Origin: Herbidospora solisilvae
GTDB lineage: Bacteria; Actinomycetota; Actinomycetes; Streptosporangiales; Streptosporangiaceae
DNA length: 64,000 nucleotides
Assembly (NCBI RefSeq): GCF_009901565.1
Contig: NZ_WXEW01000002.1
Location: 496,001 to 560,000 of the forward strand
Reading direction: 5' to 3'
Position numbers and translations under genes: made by a program. The notes beneath the pieces were generated by a model. The model did no database searches. It saw only the letters and a list, made by a program, of their open reading frames with translations, and was not told where the DNA came from. Shown in pieces: positions 37,518-46,187 of this stretch (within the stretch, counting starts at the first letter, position 1; each line of letters begins with the position of its first letter).

Positions 37518-38650
37518 GACGTCACCGCCATGCGGCGGCCCTCGGCCGCCGACTTCAGGCCCAGCTCGGCCAGCAGCACCCCGCGCGCCCCGGAGCGCAG
37601 CGTGTAGGGGAACGGCGCGTCGTCGGCCACGTGGCGGACGAACTGCTCCCACTGGACCTTGAAGCCGTTGTCGAACTCGGCGTTGTCGGGCACCTCCTGC
37701 CAGTCGTCGCGGAACCTGGCCGTGGCGGGCAGGTCGGGGTTCCAGACCGGCTTGGGCGTGGCGCTGCGGTGCTGGACGCGGCAGTTGCGCAGCCCGGCGA
37801 CCGCGCTGCCGTGGGTGCCGTCGACCTGGAACTCGACCAGTTCGTCGCGGTTCACCCGGACCGCCCACGACGAGTTGATCTGCGCGACCGCGCCGCCGTC
37901 GAGCTCGAACACCGCGTAGGCGGCGTCGTCGGCGGTGGCCGGGTAGGCCTGCCCGCGCTCGTCCCACCGCTCGGGGATGTGGGTCGTGACGTGGGCGTAG
38001 ACAGAGGTCACCGAGCCGAACAGGTTCTCCAGCACGTAGGCCCAGTGGGGGAACATGTCGAGCACGATGCCGCCGCCGTCCTCGGCGCGGTAGTTCCACG
38101 ACGGGCGCTGCGCGGCCTGCCAGTCGCCCTCGAACACCCAGTAGCCGAACTCGCCCCGGATCGACAGGACGCGCCCGAAGAAGCCGCCGTCGATCAGCCG
38201 CTTCAGCTTCAGCAGGCCCGGCAGGAACAGCTTGTCCTGGACGACGCCGTTCTTCACCCCGGCGGTCTCGGCCGTGGCGGCCAGTTCCAGCGCCTCGGCC
38301 GAGGTCTCGGCGGTCGGCTTCTCGCAGTAGACGTGCTTGCCGGCCGCGATGGCCTTCTTCGTCGCCTCGACCCGGGCCCGGGTGATCTGGGCGTCGAAGT
38401 AGATCGTGTTCGCGGGATCGGCCAGTGCGGCGTCGAGGTCGGTGGTGTAGTCGGCGACGTCGTGCCTGGCGGCCAGCTCCTTGAGCTTGGCCTCACTCCG
38501 CCCGACCAGGACCGGCCGCAGCCTGACCTTCGATCCGTCGGCGAGCACGACCCCGCCCTCGGCGTTGATCGCCAAGACCGATCGCACCAGGTGCTGCCGG
38601 TATCCCATCCGCCCGGTGACCCCGTTCATCACCACGCCGAGCTCGGCCAT
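37514..38650 (-). CDS. Gfo/Idh/MocA family oxidoreductase
   Basis: A 378-residue NAD(P)-dependent sugar or polyol dehydrogenase. The N-terminal Rossmann part contains [15 protein letters not shown], and the family motif [17 protein letters not shown] (Glu-Lys-Pro) lies at about residue 110. The C-terminal domain has [22 protein letters not shown], with the catalytic D/H pair. AAGGAGGA precedes the ATG. It heads the three-gene catabolic operon and has a LacI operator 16 bases upstream of its start. Confidence 0.92.
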   Translation of the reverse strand: MAELGVVMNGVTGRMGYRQHLVRSVLAINAEGGVVLADGSKVRLRPVLVGRSEAKLKELAARHDVADYTTDLDAALADPANTIYFDAQITRARVEATKKAIAAGKHVYCEKPTAETSAEALELAATAETAGVKNGVVQDKLFLPGLLKLKRLIDGGFFGRVLSIRGEFGYWVFEGDWQAAQRPSWNYRAEDGGGIVLDMFPHWAYVLENLFGSVTSVYAHVTTHIPERWDERGQAYPATADDAAYAVFELDGGAVAQINSSWAVRVNRDELVEFQVDGTHGSAVAGLRNCRVQHRSATPKPVWNPDLPATARFRDDWQEVPDNAEFDNGFKVQWEQFVRHVADDAPFPYTLRSGARGVLLAELGLKSAAEGRRMAVTS

Positions 38651-38666
38651 ACGGTCCTCCTTAGGT

Positions 38667-38680
38667 GGAAAGCGCTTTCC
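38667..38680. promoter_or_regulatory. LacI-type operator of the dehydrogenase operon
   Basis: GGAAAGCGCTTTCC is a perfect 14-base palindrome upstream of the Gfo/Idh/MocA gene and in the 105-base gap shared with the divergent glucosidase gene. It nearly matches the site in front of the lacI gene, linking the two promoters to one regulator. Confidence 0.8.
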
Positions 38681-38755
38681 GCACGGTACGTCGGCTCTCT
38701 CCCGAAGCGCAAGGGGTCTGGTTAACTAGGCAAACGACCAGCAAAAAGGGAGTGT

Positions 38756-40303
38756 GTGTTGAGTCAGTGGTGGCGTGACGCCGTCGTCTACCAGGTCTAC
38801 CCCCGCAGCTTCGCCGACGGCAGCGGCGACGGCACCGGCGACTTCGCCGGAGCGCTGGCCCGGCTGCCCTATCTGGCCGATCTGGGCGTCGAGGCCGTCT
38901 GGTTCTCGCCCTTCTACCCCTCGCCGCTGGCCGACGGCGGCTACGACGTGGCCGACTACTGCGACGTCGACCCCCGCTTCGGCACCCTCGCCGACTTCGA
39001 CGCCTTCGTCGCCGCGGCGGCCGGGCACGGCATCCGGGTGATCGTCGACATCGTGCCCAACCACTGCTCGTCGGCCCACCCGGCGTTCCAGGCGGCCCTG
39101 GAGGCCGGTCCCGGCAGCCCCGAGCGCGACCTGTTCATGTTCCGCGACGAGCCCAACAACTGGCAGTCGATCTTCGGCGGCCCGGCCTGGACGCAGGTCG
39201 CCGACGGCCAGTGGTACCTGCACCTGTTCGACTCCTCCCAGCCCGACTGGAACTGGCGCAACCCGGCCGTCCCGGCGATGTTCGAGAAGGTCATCCGCTT
39301 CTGGCTCGACCGGGGCGTGGCCGGCCTGCGCGTCGACGTGGCCCACGGCCTGTTCAAGGACCCCGGCCTGCCGGACGTGCCCGACCCGGCGCCCTCCGAC
39401 CGCCCCTCGCCGTGGTTCCACCGCCCCGAGCTCATCGGCCACTACGCGTCGTGGCGGGCCATCCTCGACTCCTACTCACCTGACGTCTTCCCGGGGGAGC
39501 GCACGGCCGTCGGCGAGTTCTGGGGCACCGAGATCACCCACCTGGAGCCCTACTTCCGCCCCGGCGGCATGCCCCAGGCCTTCAACTTCTTCCTGTTCCA
39601 GACCGCCTGGGACGCCGCCGCCCTCAAGCACACCATCACCACCTCGATCGGCCTGGCCGCCGAGTCCGACGTGGTCGCGCCGTGGGTGATCAGCAACCAC
39701 GACGTCGTGCGACCGGTGACCCGCTACGGCGGCGGCCCGCTGGCCGCGCGTGATCTCGACGTGGACGTCGCCCTCGGCACCCGCCGCGCCCGCGCCGCCG
39801 CCCTGCTGCTGCTCGCGCTGCCCGGGTCGGCCTACGTCTACCAGGGCGAGGAACTCGGCCTCCCCGAGGTCATCGACATCCCCGACGCCTTCCGCGACGA
39901 CCCGGTCTTCCACCGCACGGCCGGCGCGCGTCTGGGCCGCGACGGCTGCCGCGTGCCCATCCCGTGGTCCGGCACGTCCAAGCCCTACGGCTTCACCGAA
40001 GCGGAGTCGACCTGGCTGCCCCAGCCCGCGAACTGGGCCCCGCTGACCGTCGAGGCCCAGCAGGCCGACCCCGGCTCGACGCTGAACCTCTACAAGCGCG
40101 CCATCGCGGTCCGTCCGCGCGGCGGCGGCTTCGCCTGGCTCGACAGGGGCGACGACGTGATCGCCTTCACCCGCGGCGACGGCTTCACCTGTGTGGTCAA
40201 CCTGTCGGCGCGGACCCTGCCGCTGGAGGGCGAGGTCATCCTGGCGAGCGGTCCGCTGGAGGGCGGCCTGCCGCAGGACACGGCGGTGTGGTTGCGGTCG
40301 TAG
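38756..40303 (+). CDS. GH13 alpha-glucosidase
   Basis: A 515-residue amylase-fold hydrolase. WWRDAVVYQVYPRSFADGSGDGTGD is the usual start of oligo-1,6/alpha-glucosidases. Catalytic residues are D194 in GLRVDVAHG, the acid/base Glu in AVGEFWG and the Asp in VISNHDVVRP. The GTG at 38756 and a TTG at 38759 are both possible, with GGGAG just upstream. It acts on short malto- or sucrose-like saccharides without a signal peptide. It may share LacI control with the divergent operon. Confidence 0.92.
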   Translation: MLSQWWRDAVVYQVYPRSFADGSGDGTGDFAGALARLPYLADLGVEAVWFSPFYPSPLADGGYDVADYCDVDPRFGTLADFDAFVAAAAGHGIRVIVDIVPNHCSSAHPAFQAALEAGPGSPERDLFMFRDEPNNWQSIFGGPAWTQVADGQWYLHLFDSSQPDWNWRNPAVPAMFEKVIRFWLDRGVAGLRVDVAHGLFKDPGLPDVPDPAPSDRPSPWFHRPELIGHYASWRAILDSYSPDVFPGERTAVGEFWGTEITHLEPYFRPGGMPQAFNFFLFQTAWDAAALKHTITTSIGLAAESDVVAPWVISNHDVVRPVTRYGGGPLAARDLDVDVALGTRRARAAALLLLALPGSAYVYQGEELGLPEVIDIPDAFRDDPVFHRTAGARLGRDGCRVPIPWSGTSKPYGFTEAESTWLPQPANWAPLTVEAQQADPGSTLNLYKRAIAVRPRGGGFAWLDRGDDVIAFTRGDGFTCVVNLSARTLPLEGEVILASGPLEGGLPQDTAVWLRS

Positions 40304-40307
40304 GTCG

Positions 40308-41174
40308 TCAGGGACGCCAGCTCCGCCCGGTGGCCCATTCGCGGAGTGTCGTCGTCCCGGTCGTGATCACGGCCGGGTCCGGCGCCGCGGGCGGCGGTGA
40401 TCCGGGCGGGGGAGGGGCGTAGGCGGCGGCGATGCCCGCGGCGATCGCGGCGCCGGTGAACGGGGCCAGCATCCGTTCGTACTCCTCCGGCTCGACCGTC
40501 CGCCACCGCACCTCGCGGCCCAGCGCGGCGGTCAGCTCCGCGGCGACCTGGTGACCGGTCAGGGCCTGAGGGCCGGCCACGATCCGCGCCGGCGGCGGAG
40601 CGGGGTCGGTGACGAGGTCGGCGACGACGCCGGCGAGATCGTCGAGCGCCAGCCAGGGAACCGGGAGGCCGGCCGGCAGCGGGTAGGCGGCCTCCCCCTC
40701 GCCCACCCGGGGGAGCGACCAGGGGGCCGCGAGATTCTCCATGTACGTGAACGCCGGCGCCACGACGGTCGCGGCGTCCACCACGCCCGGCAGTTCGGCG
40801 GCCAGCAGCACCCGGGCGTCCACGAAGGGCACGCCGACGGGCCCGCCGGGCGTCGGGCCGCCGGTGTTGAACACCACTCGGGGCACCGCGCCGCCCTTGA
40901 GCGCAGCCAGCACCGCCTCGGCCTGCGGCACGGCCGCATCGGCGGCGAAGACGAGCGGCAGTTGCACGATGACCGCATCCGCCCCGGCGTAGGCGTGCGT
41001 CAGGGACTCGGGTACGGACAGGTCGGCGTAGACGGGTTCGGCCCCCGCGGGCACGGGCGTGGACAGGTCGCGTACGGCCGCGCGGACGCGGTGGCCGGCG
41101 GCCAGCAGCCGCCGCACGACGGGGGCTCCCTGGACGCCGGCCGCTCCGTGGACGACCACGATCGATGTGTTCAT
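40308..41174 (-). CDS. NAD(P)H-binding NmrA-like protein
   Basis: A 288-residue atypical short-chain dehydrogenase fold: the start TSIVVVHGAAGVQGAPVVRRLLAAGHRVRA holds the GxxGxxG dinucleotide loop. The middle TYMENLAAPWSL and the C-terminal region are typical of NmrA/quinone-oxidoreductase-2-like proteins, which often sense or reduce quinones. It is divergent from the HxlR gene, 58 bases away, so HxlR probably controls it. Confidence 0.85.
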   Translation of the reverse strand: MNTSIVVVHGAAGVQGAPVVRRLLAAGHRVRAAVRDLSTPVPAGAEPVYADLSVPESLTHAYAGADAVIVQLPLVFAADAAVPQAEAVLAALKGGAVPRVVFNTGGPTPGGPVGVPFVDARVLLAAELPGVVDAATVVAPAFTYMENLAAPWSLPRVGEGEAAYPLPAGLPVPWLALDDLAGVVADLVTDPAPPPARIVAGPQALTGHQVAAELTAALGREVRWRTVEPEEYERMLAPFTGAAIAAGIAAAYAPPPPGSPPPAAPDPAVITTGTTTLREWATGRSWRP

Positions 41175-41226
41175 GGACCGGCACGTTAGTTTCCGCCGGG
41201 AAGCAGTCCCTAGAACGGAATATGGT

Positions 41227-41239
41227 TTCCCAATGGGAA
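41227..41239. promoter_or_regulatory. palindrome across the hxlR start codon
   Basis: TTCCCA-A-TGGGAA is a perfect 6-bp inverted repeat around one base that is the A of the ATG at 41233. It may be the HxlR operator, allowing the protein to block its own translation start region and the divergent NmrA-like promoter. Confidence 0.4.
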
Positions 41240-41619
41240 CTAATGGGTCAGACGACATCGCCCGCCTGACCGCGGCCCCCACGAGTGAGTGCGGTGTCGA
41301 GCGCACGCTCCGGGTCCTCGACGGCAAGTGGTCGACCCTGGTCATCCGTGAACTGCTGAGCGGCCCCCGACGATTCGGCGAACTGCGCTCGGCCTTGGGC
41401 GACCCCAGCCCCAAGACGCTCACCGAACGGCTCCGCATGCTGGAGAACCAGCAGATCCTCACCCGCACGGTGCACGCCGAAGTGCCGCCCCGGGTGGTCT
41501 ACGAGCTCACCGAACAGGGCCGGAGCCTCAGCGGCATCCTGCACGCCATGCTGGTGTGGGGCCAGGAGCACCCCCTCGTCGAGGAGTCCCCGGCCGCGCC
41601 GGTCAGATCTCGCCCTTGA
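41233..41619 (+). CDS. HxlR family transcriptional regulator
   Basis: A 128-residue winged-helix regulator with the HxlR signature ECGVERTLRVLDGKWSTLVIRELLSGPRRFGELRSAL and the wing PRVVYELTEQG. The conserved Cys near residue 20 (SECGVE) could sense electrophiles or redox state, as in some HxlR/YodB members. It pairs with the divergent NmrA-like gene. The end overlaps rnd by 17 bases. Confidence 0.9.
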   Translation: MGTNGSDDIARLTAAPTSECGVERTLRVLDGKWSTLVIRELLSGPRRFGELRSALGDPSPKTLTERLRMLENQQILTRTVHAEVPPRVVYELTEQGRSLSGILHAMLVWGQEHPLVEESPAAPVRSRP

Positions 41620-42829
41620 TCTCCAGGCGCTGGAGCGCCCGTGACATCGGATGGGCCGTCAGGCCGATCTGCCACTCGCGGGCGCCCAGCGCCCGCAGCC
41701 GTTCCGCGATCGCCTCTTCGTCGAGATCGGCCGGGGGTTCCCAGGTCAGCCGCCGCACCGCGTCGGGCTGGAGGAGGTTCTCGGTCGGCATGCGGTGTTC
41801 GTCGGCCAGGGCGGCGACCACCGCGCGGGCGGCGGCGAGGCGTTTGGCGGCGGCGGGGTCGCGGTCGGCCCAGCGGTTGGCCGGGGGAGGGCCGTCGCCG
41901 GGGCCGAGGGGCTGGGGCAGCTCCGACTCGGGCATGGTGCGGCCGCGGGTGATGGCGGCCAGCCATTCGCGCAGGTGGCGGCGGGCGCTGCGGCCGGTGA
42001 AGGGGGCGATCTCGGTCAGCGCCTTGGTTGTTCGGGGCAGGTCGAGGGCGGCCTGGACGATCGCCGAGTCGGGCAGGACGCGGCCCGGGGCCAGGTCGGT
42101 CTCGCGGGCCAGGGCGTCGCGGATGGTCCACAACTCGCGGACGACCGCGAGGCCGCGCAGGGCGCGGACCCGGTGGATGCCGCTGGTGCGGCGCCACGGG
42201 TCGGTGCGCGGGGGAGCCGTGGGGGCGGCCAGGATGGCCGCGAACTCCTCCATCGCCCAGTCGAGTTTGCCCGTCTCGATCAGCTCGGCGTGGAGGGCGT
42301 CGCGCAGCTCGATCAGGACCTCGACGTCGAGGGCGGCGTAGCGGAGCCAGTCTTCGGGCAGGGGGCGGGTCGACCAGTCGGCGGCCGAGTGGCCCTTCAC
42401 CAGGCCGAAGCCCAGGACGACCTCGACCATGGTGCCGAGGCCGACGCGTTCGTAGCCGAGCAGCCGGCCGGCCAGCTCGGTGTCGAACAAGCGCCGCGGC
42501 CGGAAGCCGATCTCGGCCAGGCACGGCAGGTCCTGCGTCGCGGCGTGGAGCACGACCTCGGCGCCGGACAGGGCGGCGTCGAGCTGCGAGAGGTCGGGGC
42601 AGGCGATCGGGTCGATGAGCGCGCTCCCACTGCCCGCCCGCCGGAGTTGCACGAGGTAGGCCCGGCCGCTGTAGCGGTAGCCGGAGGCCCGCTCGGCGTC
42701 GACGGCCACGGGGCCGGTCCCGCCCGCGAAAGCGTTCACCGCCGCCGCGAGGTCGGCGGCCTCCGCTATGACGGGCGGGATCCCTTCGCGAGGTTCCAGC
42801 AGAGGCTGAACGGTTGTCTCATCGGTCAC
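41603..42829 (-). CDS. rnd: ribonuclease D
   Basis: A 408-residue DEDD exonuclease for 3' maturation of tRNA and other stable RNA. Exo I DAERA, Exo II HAATQDL and Exo III YAALDVEVL motifs are present in the first 190 residues, and two HRDC-like helical domains follow. It is coupled to DUF3000 by a 4-base overlap. The RNase D-DUF3000-hemE neighbourhood is conserved in actinobacteria. Confidence 0.93.
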   Translation of the reverse strand: MTDETTVQPLLEPREGIPPVIAEAADLAAAVNAFAGGTGPVAVDAERASGYRYSGRAYLVQLRRAGSGSALIDPIACPDLSQLDAALSGAEVVLHAATQDLPCLAEIGFRPRRLFDTELAGRLLGYERVGLGTMVEVVLGFGLVKGHSAADWSTRPLPEDWLRYAALDVEVLIELRDALHAELIETGKLDWAMEEFAAILAAPTAPPRTDPWRRTSGIHRVRALRGLAVVRELWTIRDALARETDLAPGRVLPDSAIVQAALDLPRTTKALTEIAPFTGRSARRHLREWLAAITRGRTMPESELPQPLGPGDGPPPANRWADRDPAAAKRLAAARAVVAALADEHRMPTENLLQPDAVRRLTWEPPADLDEEAIAERLRALGAREWQIGLTAHPMSRALQRLEIKGEI

Positions 42830-43488
42830 GTACTGGTCTTCCGGTCTGTCTCTTCATCGGTGCGTCTCGGCCGCAGGGCCGTGACATCGGGCGGCAGGGG
42901 AGGTATCCCGGCGGCGATGCACATCAGGTCGCACCAGGCGGCGACGTGCGCGGAAAGATCCTCGTCGAGAGGGGACCATGACGCGCGCAGTTCCAGCTCG
43001 GTCGTGACGGGATCGTTGTCCTTGTTCCCGAAACCCTCGGACACCGCTCTGGTAACCGTACCTCCCGCGGCGGCGAACCCGGCGCCGTGGGTCTCCAGCG
43101 CGTCGGTGAGCCAGCTCCACGCCACCGGGCCGAGCAGGGGGTCGGAGGTGATCTCGGGCTCCATGTCGGCGCGCACGTAGGCGACCAGCCGGAAGGGGCC
43201 CTCCCAGCCGCGCTGGCCGTCGGGGTCGAACAGGACGATGAGCCGGCCCACGGCCAGTTCGTCGTCGTCGCGGTAGACCGACGCGCCCACGGCGCCCGAA
43301 TAGGGGGCCAGCCGCTGCGGCGCCGGGATGTCTTCGAGCTCGATCTCGGGGCGCACGGTCGCCGGGCGCAGCGTCGCCATGGCACGGACGAACGCCTCCG
43401 GCGGCCCCGGGCGGTCACCGATCGACATGACGGGCGCGGAGGCGGGTCGCGGGACGAGACGGAGCAGGGGGGTGGTCGTCGCGATCAT
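42826..43488 (-). CDS. DUF3000 domain protein
   Basis: A 220-residue soluble protein of the actinobacterial DUF3000 family (PEAFVRAMATLRPATVRPEIELEDIPAPQRLAPYSGAVGA; later DDELAVGRLIVLFDPDGQ and PFRLVAYVRADME). No activity is known. It is the first gene of the pair with rnd, and a small Cys-rich gene precedes it by 9 bases. Confidence 0.9.
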   Translation of the reverse strand: MIATTTPLLRLVPRPASAPVMSIGDRPGPPEAFVRAMATLRPATVRPEIELEDIPAPQRLAPYSGAVGASVYRDDDELAVGRLIVLFDPDGQRGWEGPFRLVAYVRADMEPEITSDPLLGPVAWSWLTDALETHGAGFAAAGGTVTRAVSEGFGNKDNDPVTTELELRASWSPLDEDLSAHVAAWCDLMCIAAGIPPLPPDVTALRPRRTDEETDRKTST

Positions 43489-43497
43489 CGGTGGTGA

Positions 43498-43665
43498 TCA
43501 AGCCGCCGCCAGGAACAGGAACAGGGCGCTCCCGCAGATCACGCACGACCACTCGGGGCACACCTCGTGACCCTCCTCGCAGGGCGGCTGCGTGAACTCT
43601 CGCTCGGTGTCGCAGGAGGCACAGCGCTCAGTGCGGTGTTCGGGGGAACTCCACATCGAAGTCAT
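43498..43665 (-). CDS. small Cys-rich zinc-ribbon-like protein
   Basis: A 55-residue protein with RCASCDTEREFTQPPCEEGH and CPEWSCVICGSALF: two CxxC pairs plus single Cys/His residues suggest a zinc ribbon. The C-terminus is hydrophobic. The ATG at 43665 has GAAAGG about 5 bases upstream. It stands 9 bases before DUF3000 and diverges from hemE. Function unknown. Confidence 0.7.
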   Translation of the reverse strand: MTSMWSSPEHRTERCASCDTEREFTQPPCEEGHEVCPEWSCVICGSALFLFLAAA

Positions 43666-43917
43666 CGCCCTTTCATCGGAACCGGTCCGTCCGACGGTGG
43701 CACGTCGCGCCGACAAAACCCCGCATCGCGCTCGGCGTGTCTCGAAAGTGGTATTGGAATCGATGCCGGAGCACCATTTGGCGAACACTTTGCCTAGAGC
43801 GGCGCTCGCGGGGCGTTTGACCGGGGTGTCGCGAGGGCCCAACGATACCGATCATTGGGTGGTCCTGTACCCGGGGTCCTGGCACGGACCGGCGCCTGGG
43901 CGTGGGACTCTGGTGGG

Positions 43918-44955
43918 GTGAATCCCCAGCTGGCCGAGTCGCCCTTCCTGCTGGCCTGCCGCCGCCGGCCCGTGCCCCACACGCCCGTCTGGTTCATGCG
44001 TCAGGCGGGGCGTTCGCTGCCCGAATACCGCAAGGTCCGCGAGGGCACCGAGATGCTGGCCGCGTGCGCGACCCCCGACCTGGTCGTCGAGATCACGATG
44101 CAGCCGGTCCGCCGCTACGGCGTCGACGCGGCCATCTTCTTCAGCGACATCGTGGTGCCGCTCAAGGCCATCGGGATCGACATCGACATCAAGCCCGGCG
44201 TGGGCCCGGTCGTCGCCGACCCGATCCGCGACCTGGCCGGGATCGGGCGGCTGCGCCCGCTCGCGCCCGACGACGTCCCCTACATCACCGAGGCCGTGAC
44301 CGAACTGGTCAGGGAGCTCGGCGCGACCCCGCTGATCGGGTTCGCCGGCGGGCCGTTCACCCTCGCGTCCTACCTGATCGAGGGCGGGCCCTCCAAGAAC
44401 CACGACTACACCAAGGCCATGATGTACGGCGCCCCCGCGCTCTGGCACGCGCTCATGGACCGGCTGACGACCATCACGCTGGCCTGGCTGAAGGTCCAGG
44501 CCGACGCGGGCGCCTCGGCGCTGCAGCTGTTCGACTCGTGGGTCGGGGCGGTCGCGCCGCGCGACTACCGGGAGTTCGTGCTGCCGTACACCTCGAAGAT
44601 CTTCGCCGGGATCGAAGAGCTCGGCGTCCCGCGCATCCACTTCGGGGTCGGCACCGGCGAGCTGCTGCCCGTCATGGGCGAGGCCGGGGCCGACGTCGTC
44701 GGGGTCGACTGGCGGGTGCCGCTCGACGAGGCGGCCACCCGCGTCGGCGCGGGCAAGGCGCTGCAGGGCAACCTCGACCCGGCGATCCTGCTGGCGCCGT
44801 GGGAGGTCGTCGAGCAGCGGGCCCGCGCGGTGATCGAGGCCGGGCGGGTGGCCGAGGGCCACGTGTTCAATCTCGGCCACGGCGTGCTCCCGTCGACCGA
44901 CCCCAACCAGGTGGCCCGGCTGACCGACTTCGTCCACGAGTTCAGCGCCCGCTGA
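43918..44955 (+). CDS. hemE: uroporphyrinogen decarboxylase
   Basis: A 345-residue enzyme that decarboxylates uroporphyrinogen III to coproporphyrinogen III. Signatures are [16 protein letters not shown] (about residues 21-36), [16 protein letters not shown] and [17 protein letters not shown]. The GTG at 43918 is used on family length. It opens a run with a GNAT gene (one-base TGATG overlap) and precedes other heme genes by 2 kb. Confidence 0.96.
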   Translation: MNPQLAESPFLLACRRRPVPHTPVWFMRQAGRSLPEYRKVREGTEMLAACATPDLVVEITMQPVRRYGVDAAIFFSDIVVPLKAIGIDIDIKPGVGPVVADPIRDLAGIGRLRPLAPDDVPYITEAVTELVRELGATPLIGFAGGPFTLASYLIEGGPSKNHDYTKAMMYGAPALWHALMDRLTTITLAWLKVQADAGASALQLFDSWVGAVAPRDYREFVLPYTSKIFAGIEELGVPRIHFGVGTGELLPVMGEAGADVVGVDWRVPLDEAATRVGAGKALQGNLDPAILLAPWEVVEQRARAVIEAGRVAEGHVFNLGHGVLPSTDPNQVARLTDFVHEFSAR

Positions 44956-45413
44956 TGGAGATCGTGGTCGACGACCTCTCGGGACCGGAGATCGCGGCCT
45001 TCCTGGAGGAGCACATCCGGGAGATGCGCGCGACCACCCCGCCCGAGAGCAAGCACGCCCTCGACCTCGACGGCCTGCGCCGCCCCGAGGTGACCTTCTG
45101 GTCGGTCCGCGACCAGGGCGTGATCGTCGGATGCGGCGCGATCAAGGCGCTCGACGACGTCCACGCCGAGGTGAAGTCGATGCGGACCGCCGCGGCGCGC
45201 AAGCGCAGCGGGGTCGCGTCGCTGCTCCTCGGCCACCTCATCACCGAGGCGGCGCGCATGGGCTTCACCCGGCTGAGCCTGGAGACCGGTTCGGCCGCGT
45301 TCTTCGCCCCGGCGAGGTCCCTGTACGAGAAGTTCGGCTTCACCTACTGTGAGCCGTTCGCCGACTACCGGCCCGACCCGCTGAGCGTCTTCATGACGAG
45401 GACGCTGAGCTGA
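44955..45413 (+). CDS. GNAT family N-acetyltransferase
   Basis: A 152-residue acetyltransferase. The acetyl-CoA loop region is KSMRTAAARKRSGVASLLLGHLITEAARMG, and the C-terminal LYEKFGFTYCEPFADYRPDPLSVFMTRTL is typical of the YjaB/ElaA-like subgroup. The substrate is unknown. Translation is coupled to hemE. Confidence 0.87.
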   Translation: MEIVVDDLSGPEIAAFLEEHIREMRATTPPESKHALDLDGLRRPEVTFWSVRDQGVIVGCGAIKALDDVHAEVKSMRTAAARKRSGVASLLLGHLITEAARMGFTRLSLETGSAAFFAPARSLYEKFGFTYCEPFADYRPDPLSVFMTRTLS

Positions 45414-45425
45414 CAGGCTGACGCC

Positions 45426-46187
45426 ATGCGGGTCGTCTTGCTCTCGGCGTTACTGCTCCTGCTCATCGCCTCGCCCTTCCTGCCCGGCGGCTACGACCCC
45501 CTGGCGCTGCCCCTCTCGACGCTGGTGCAGATCTTCGGGGCGGTGGGCCTGCTCACCGTGGTCACCTCGGCGCCGCTGCTGATCTGGCCGCGCAACCGGT
45601 TCTGGCAGATCGCCCAGACCGTCACCCTGACCGTCACCGCCCTGGCGGTCTCGGCCGCCGCGGCGGCCGAGTCGGGCCCGCTCCTGGGGCTGGCGGCGCT
45701 CGCCTTGTGGGTGACGGTGCTCGCGCGACGGCCCTCGCCCGTCTGTTTCGTGGTGCTGCCGCTCGTCGCGCTGGCCGGGCAGGCCGTGCTCAACCACCCG
45801 CTGACGGCCTACGCCCGCGACACCGCGATCGCCGACGCCGCCGAGCTGATCGCGGCCGTGGAGAAGCGGCACGCCGACCACGGCGGCTACCCCGACGCGC
45901 TCACCGCCGTCTGGCCCGACTACCGGCCGGGGGTGCGGGGGGTCCGGCAGTATCACTACGCCCGGAACGGGGAGTCGTACGACGTCTCCTTCGAACTCCC
46001 CAGGTTCTTCTTCGACGCGTTCGGGACCAGGGAGTTCGTCGTCTACAACCCCAGCGACCGGCACCTGATGCCGGGCCACGCCTCCTGGGTGCTGCTGTGG
46101 TCCGACGCCCGGATCCGCAACCAGCAGGGCTGGTACGAGTCCCGGGACGCCGGACCACCGCACTGGAGGTCATTCCTTTTCGACTAG
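45426..46187 (+). CDS. membrane protein with C-terminal extracytoplasmic domain, unknown
   Basis: A 253-residue protein with four hydrophobic segments in the first ~125 residues and a C-terminal soluble part rich in Tyr and Trp (ADHGGYPDALTAVWPDYRPG, EFVVYNPSDRH). The pilin-like phrase on an N-terminal helix followed by HGGYPDAL resembles secreted regulators of unknown role. It is 12 bases after the acetyltransferase and overlaps the convergent DUF4349 gene by 18 bases. Confidence 0.65.
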   Translation: MRVVLLSALLLLLIASPFLPGGYDPLALPLSTLVQIFGAVGLLTVVTSAPLLIWPRNRFWQIAQTVTLTVTALAVSAAAAAESGPLLGLAALALWVTVLARRPSPVCFVVLPLVALAGQAVLNHPLTAYARDTAIADAAELIAAVEKRHADHGGYPDALTAVWPDYRPGVRGVRQYHYARNGESYDVSFELPRFFFDAFGTREFVVYNPSDRHLMPGHASWVLLWSDARIRNQQGWYESRDAGPPHWRSFLFD

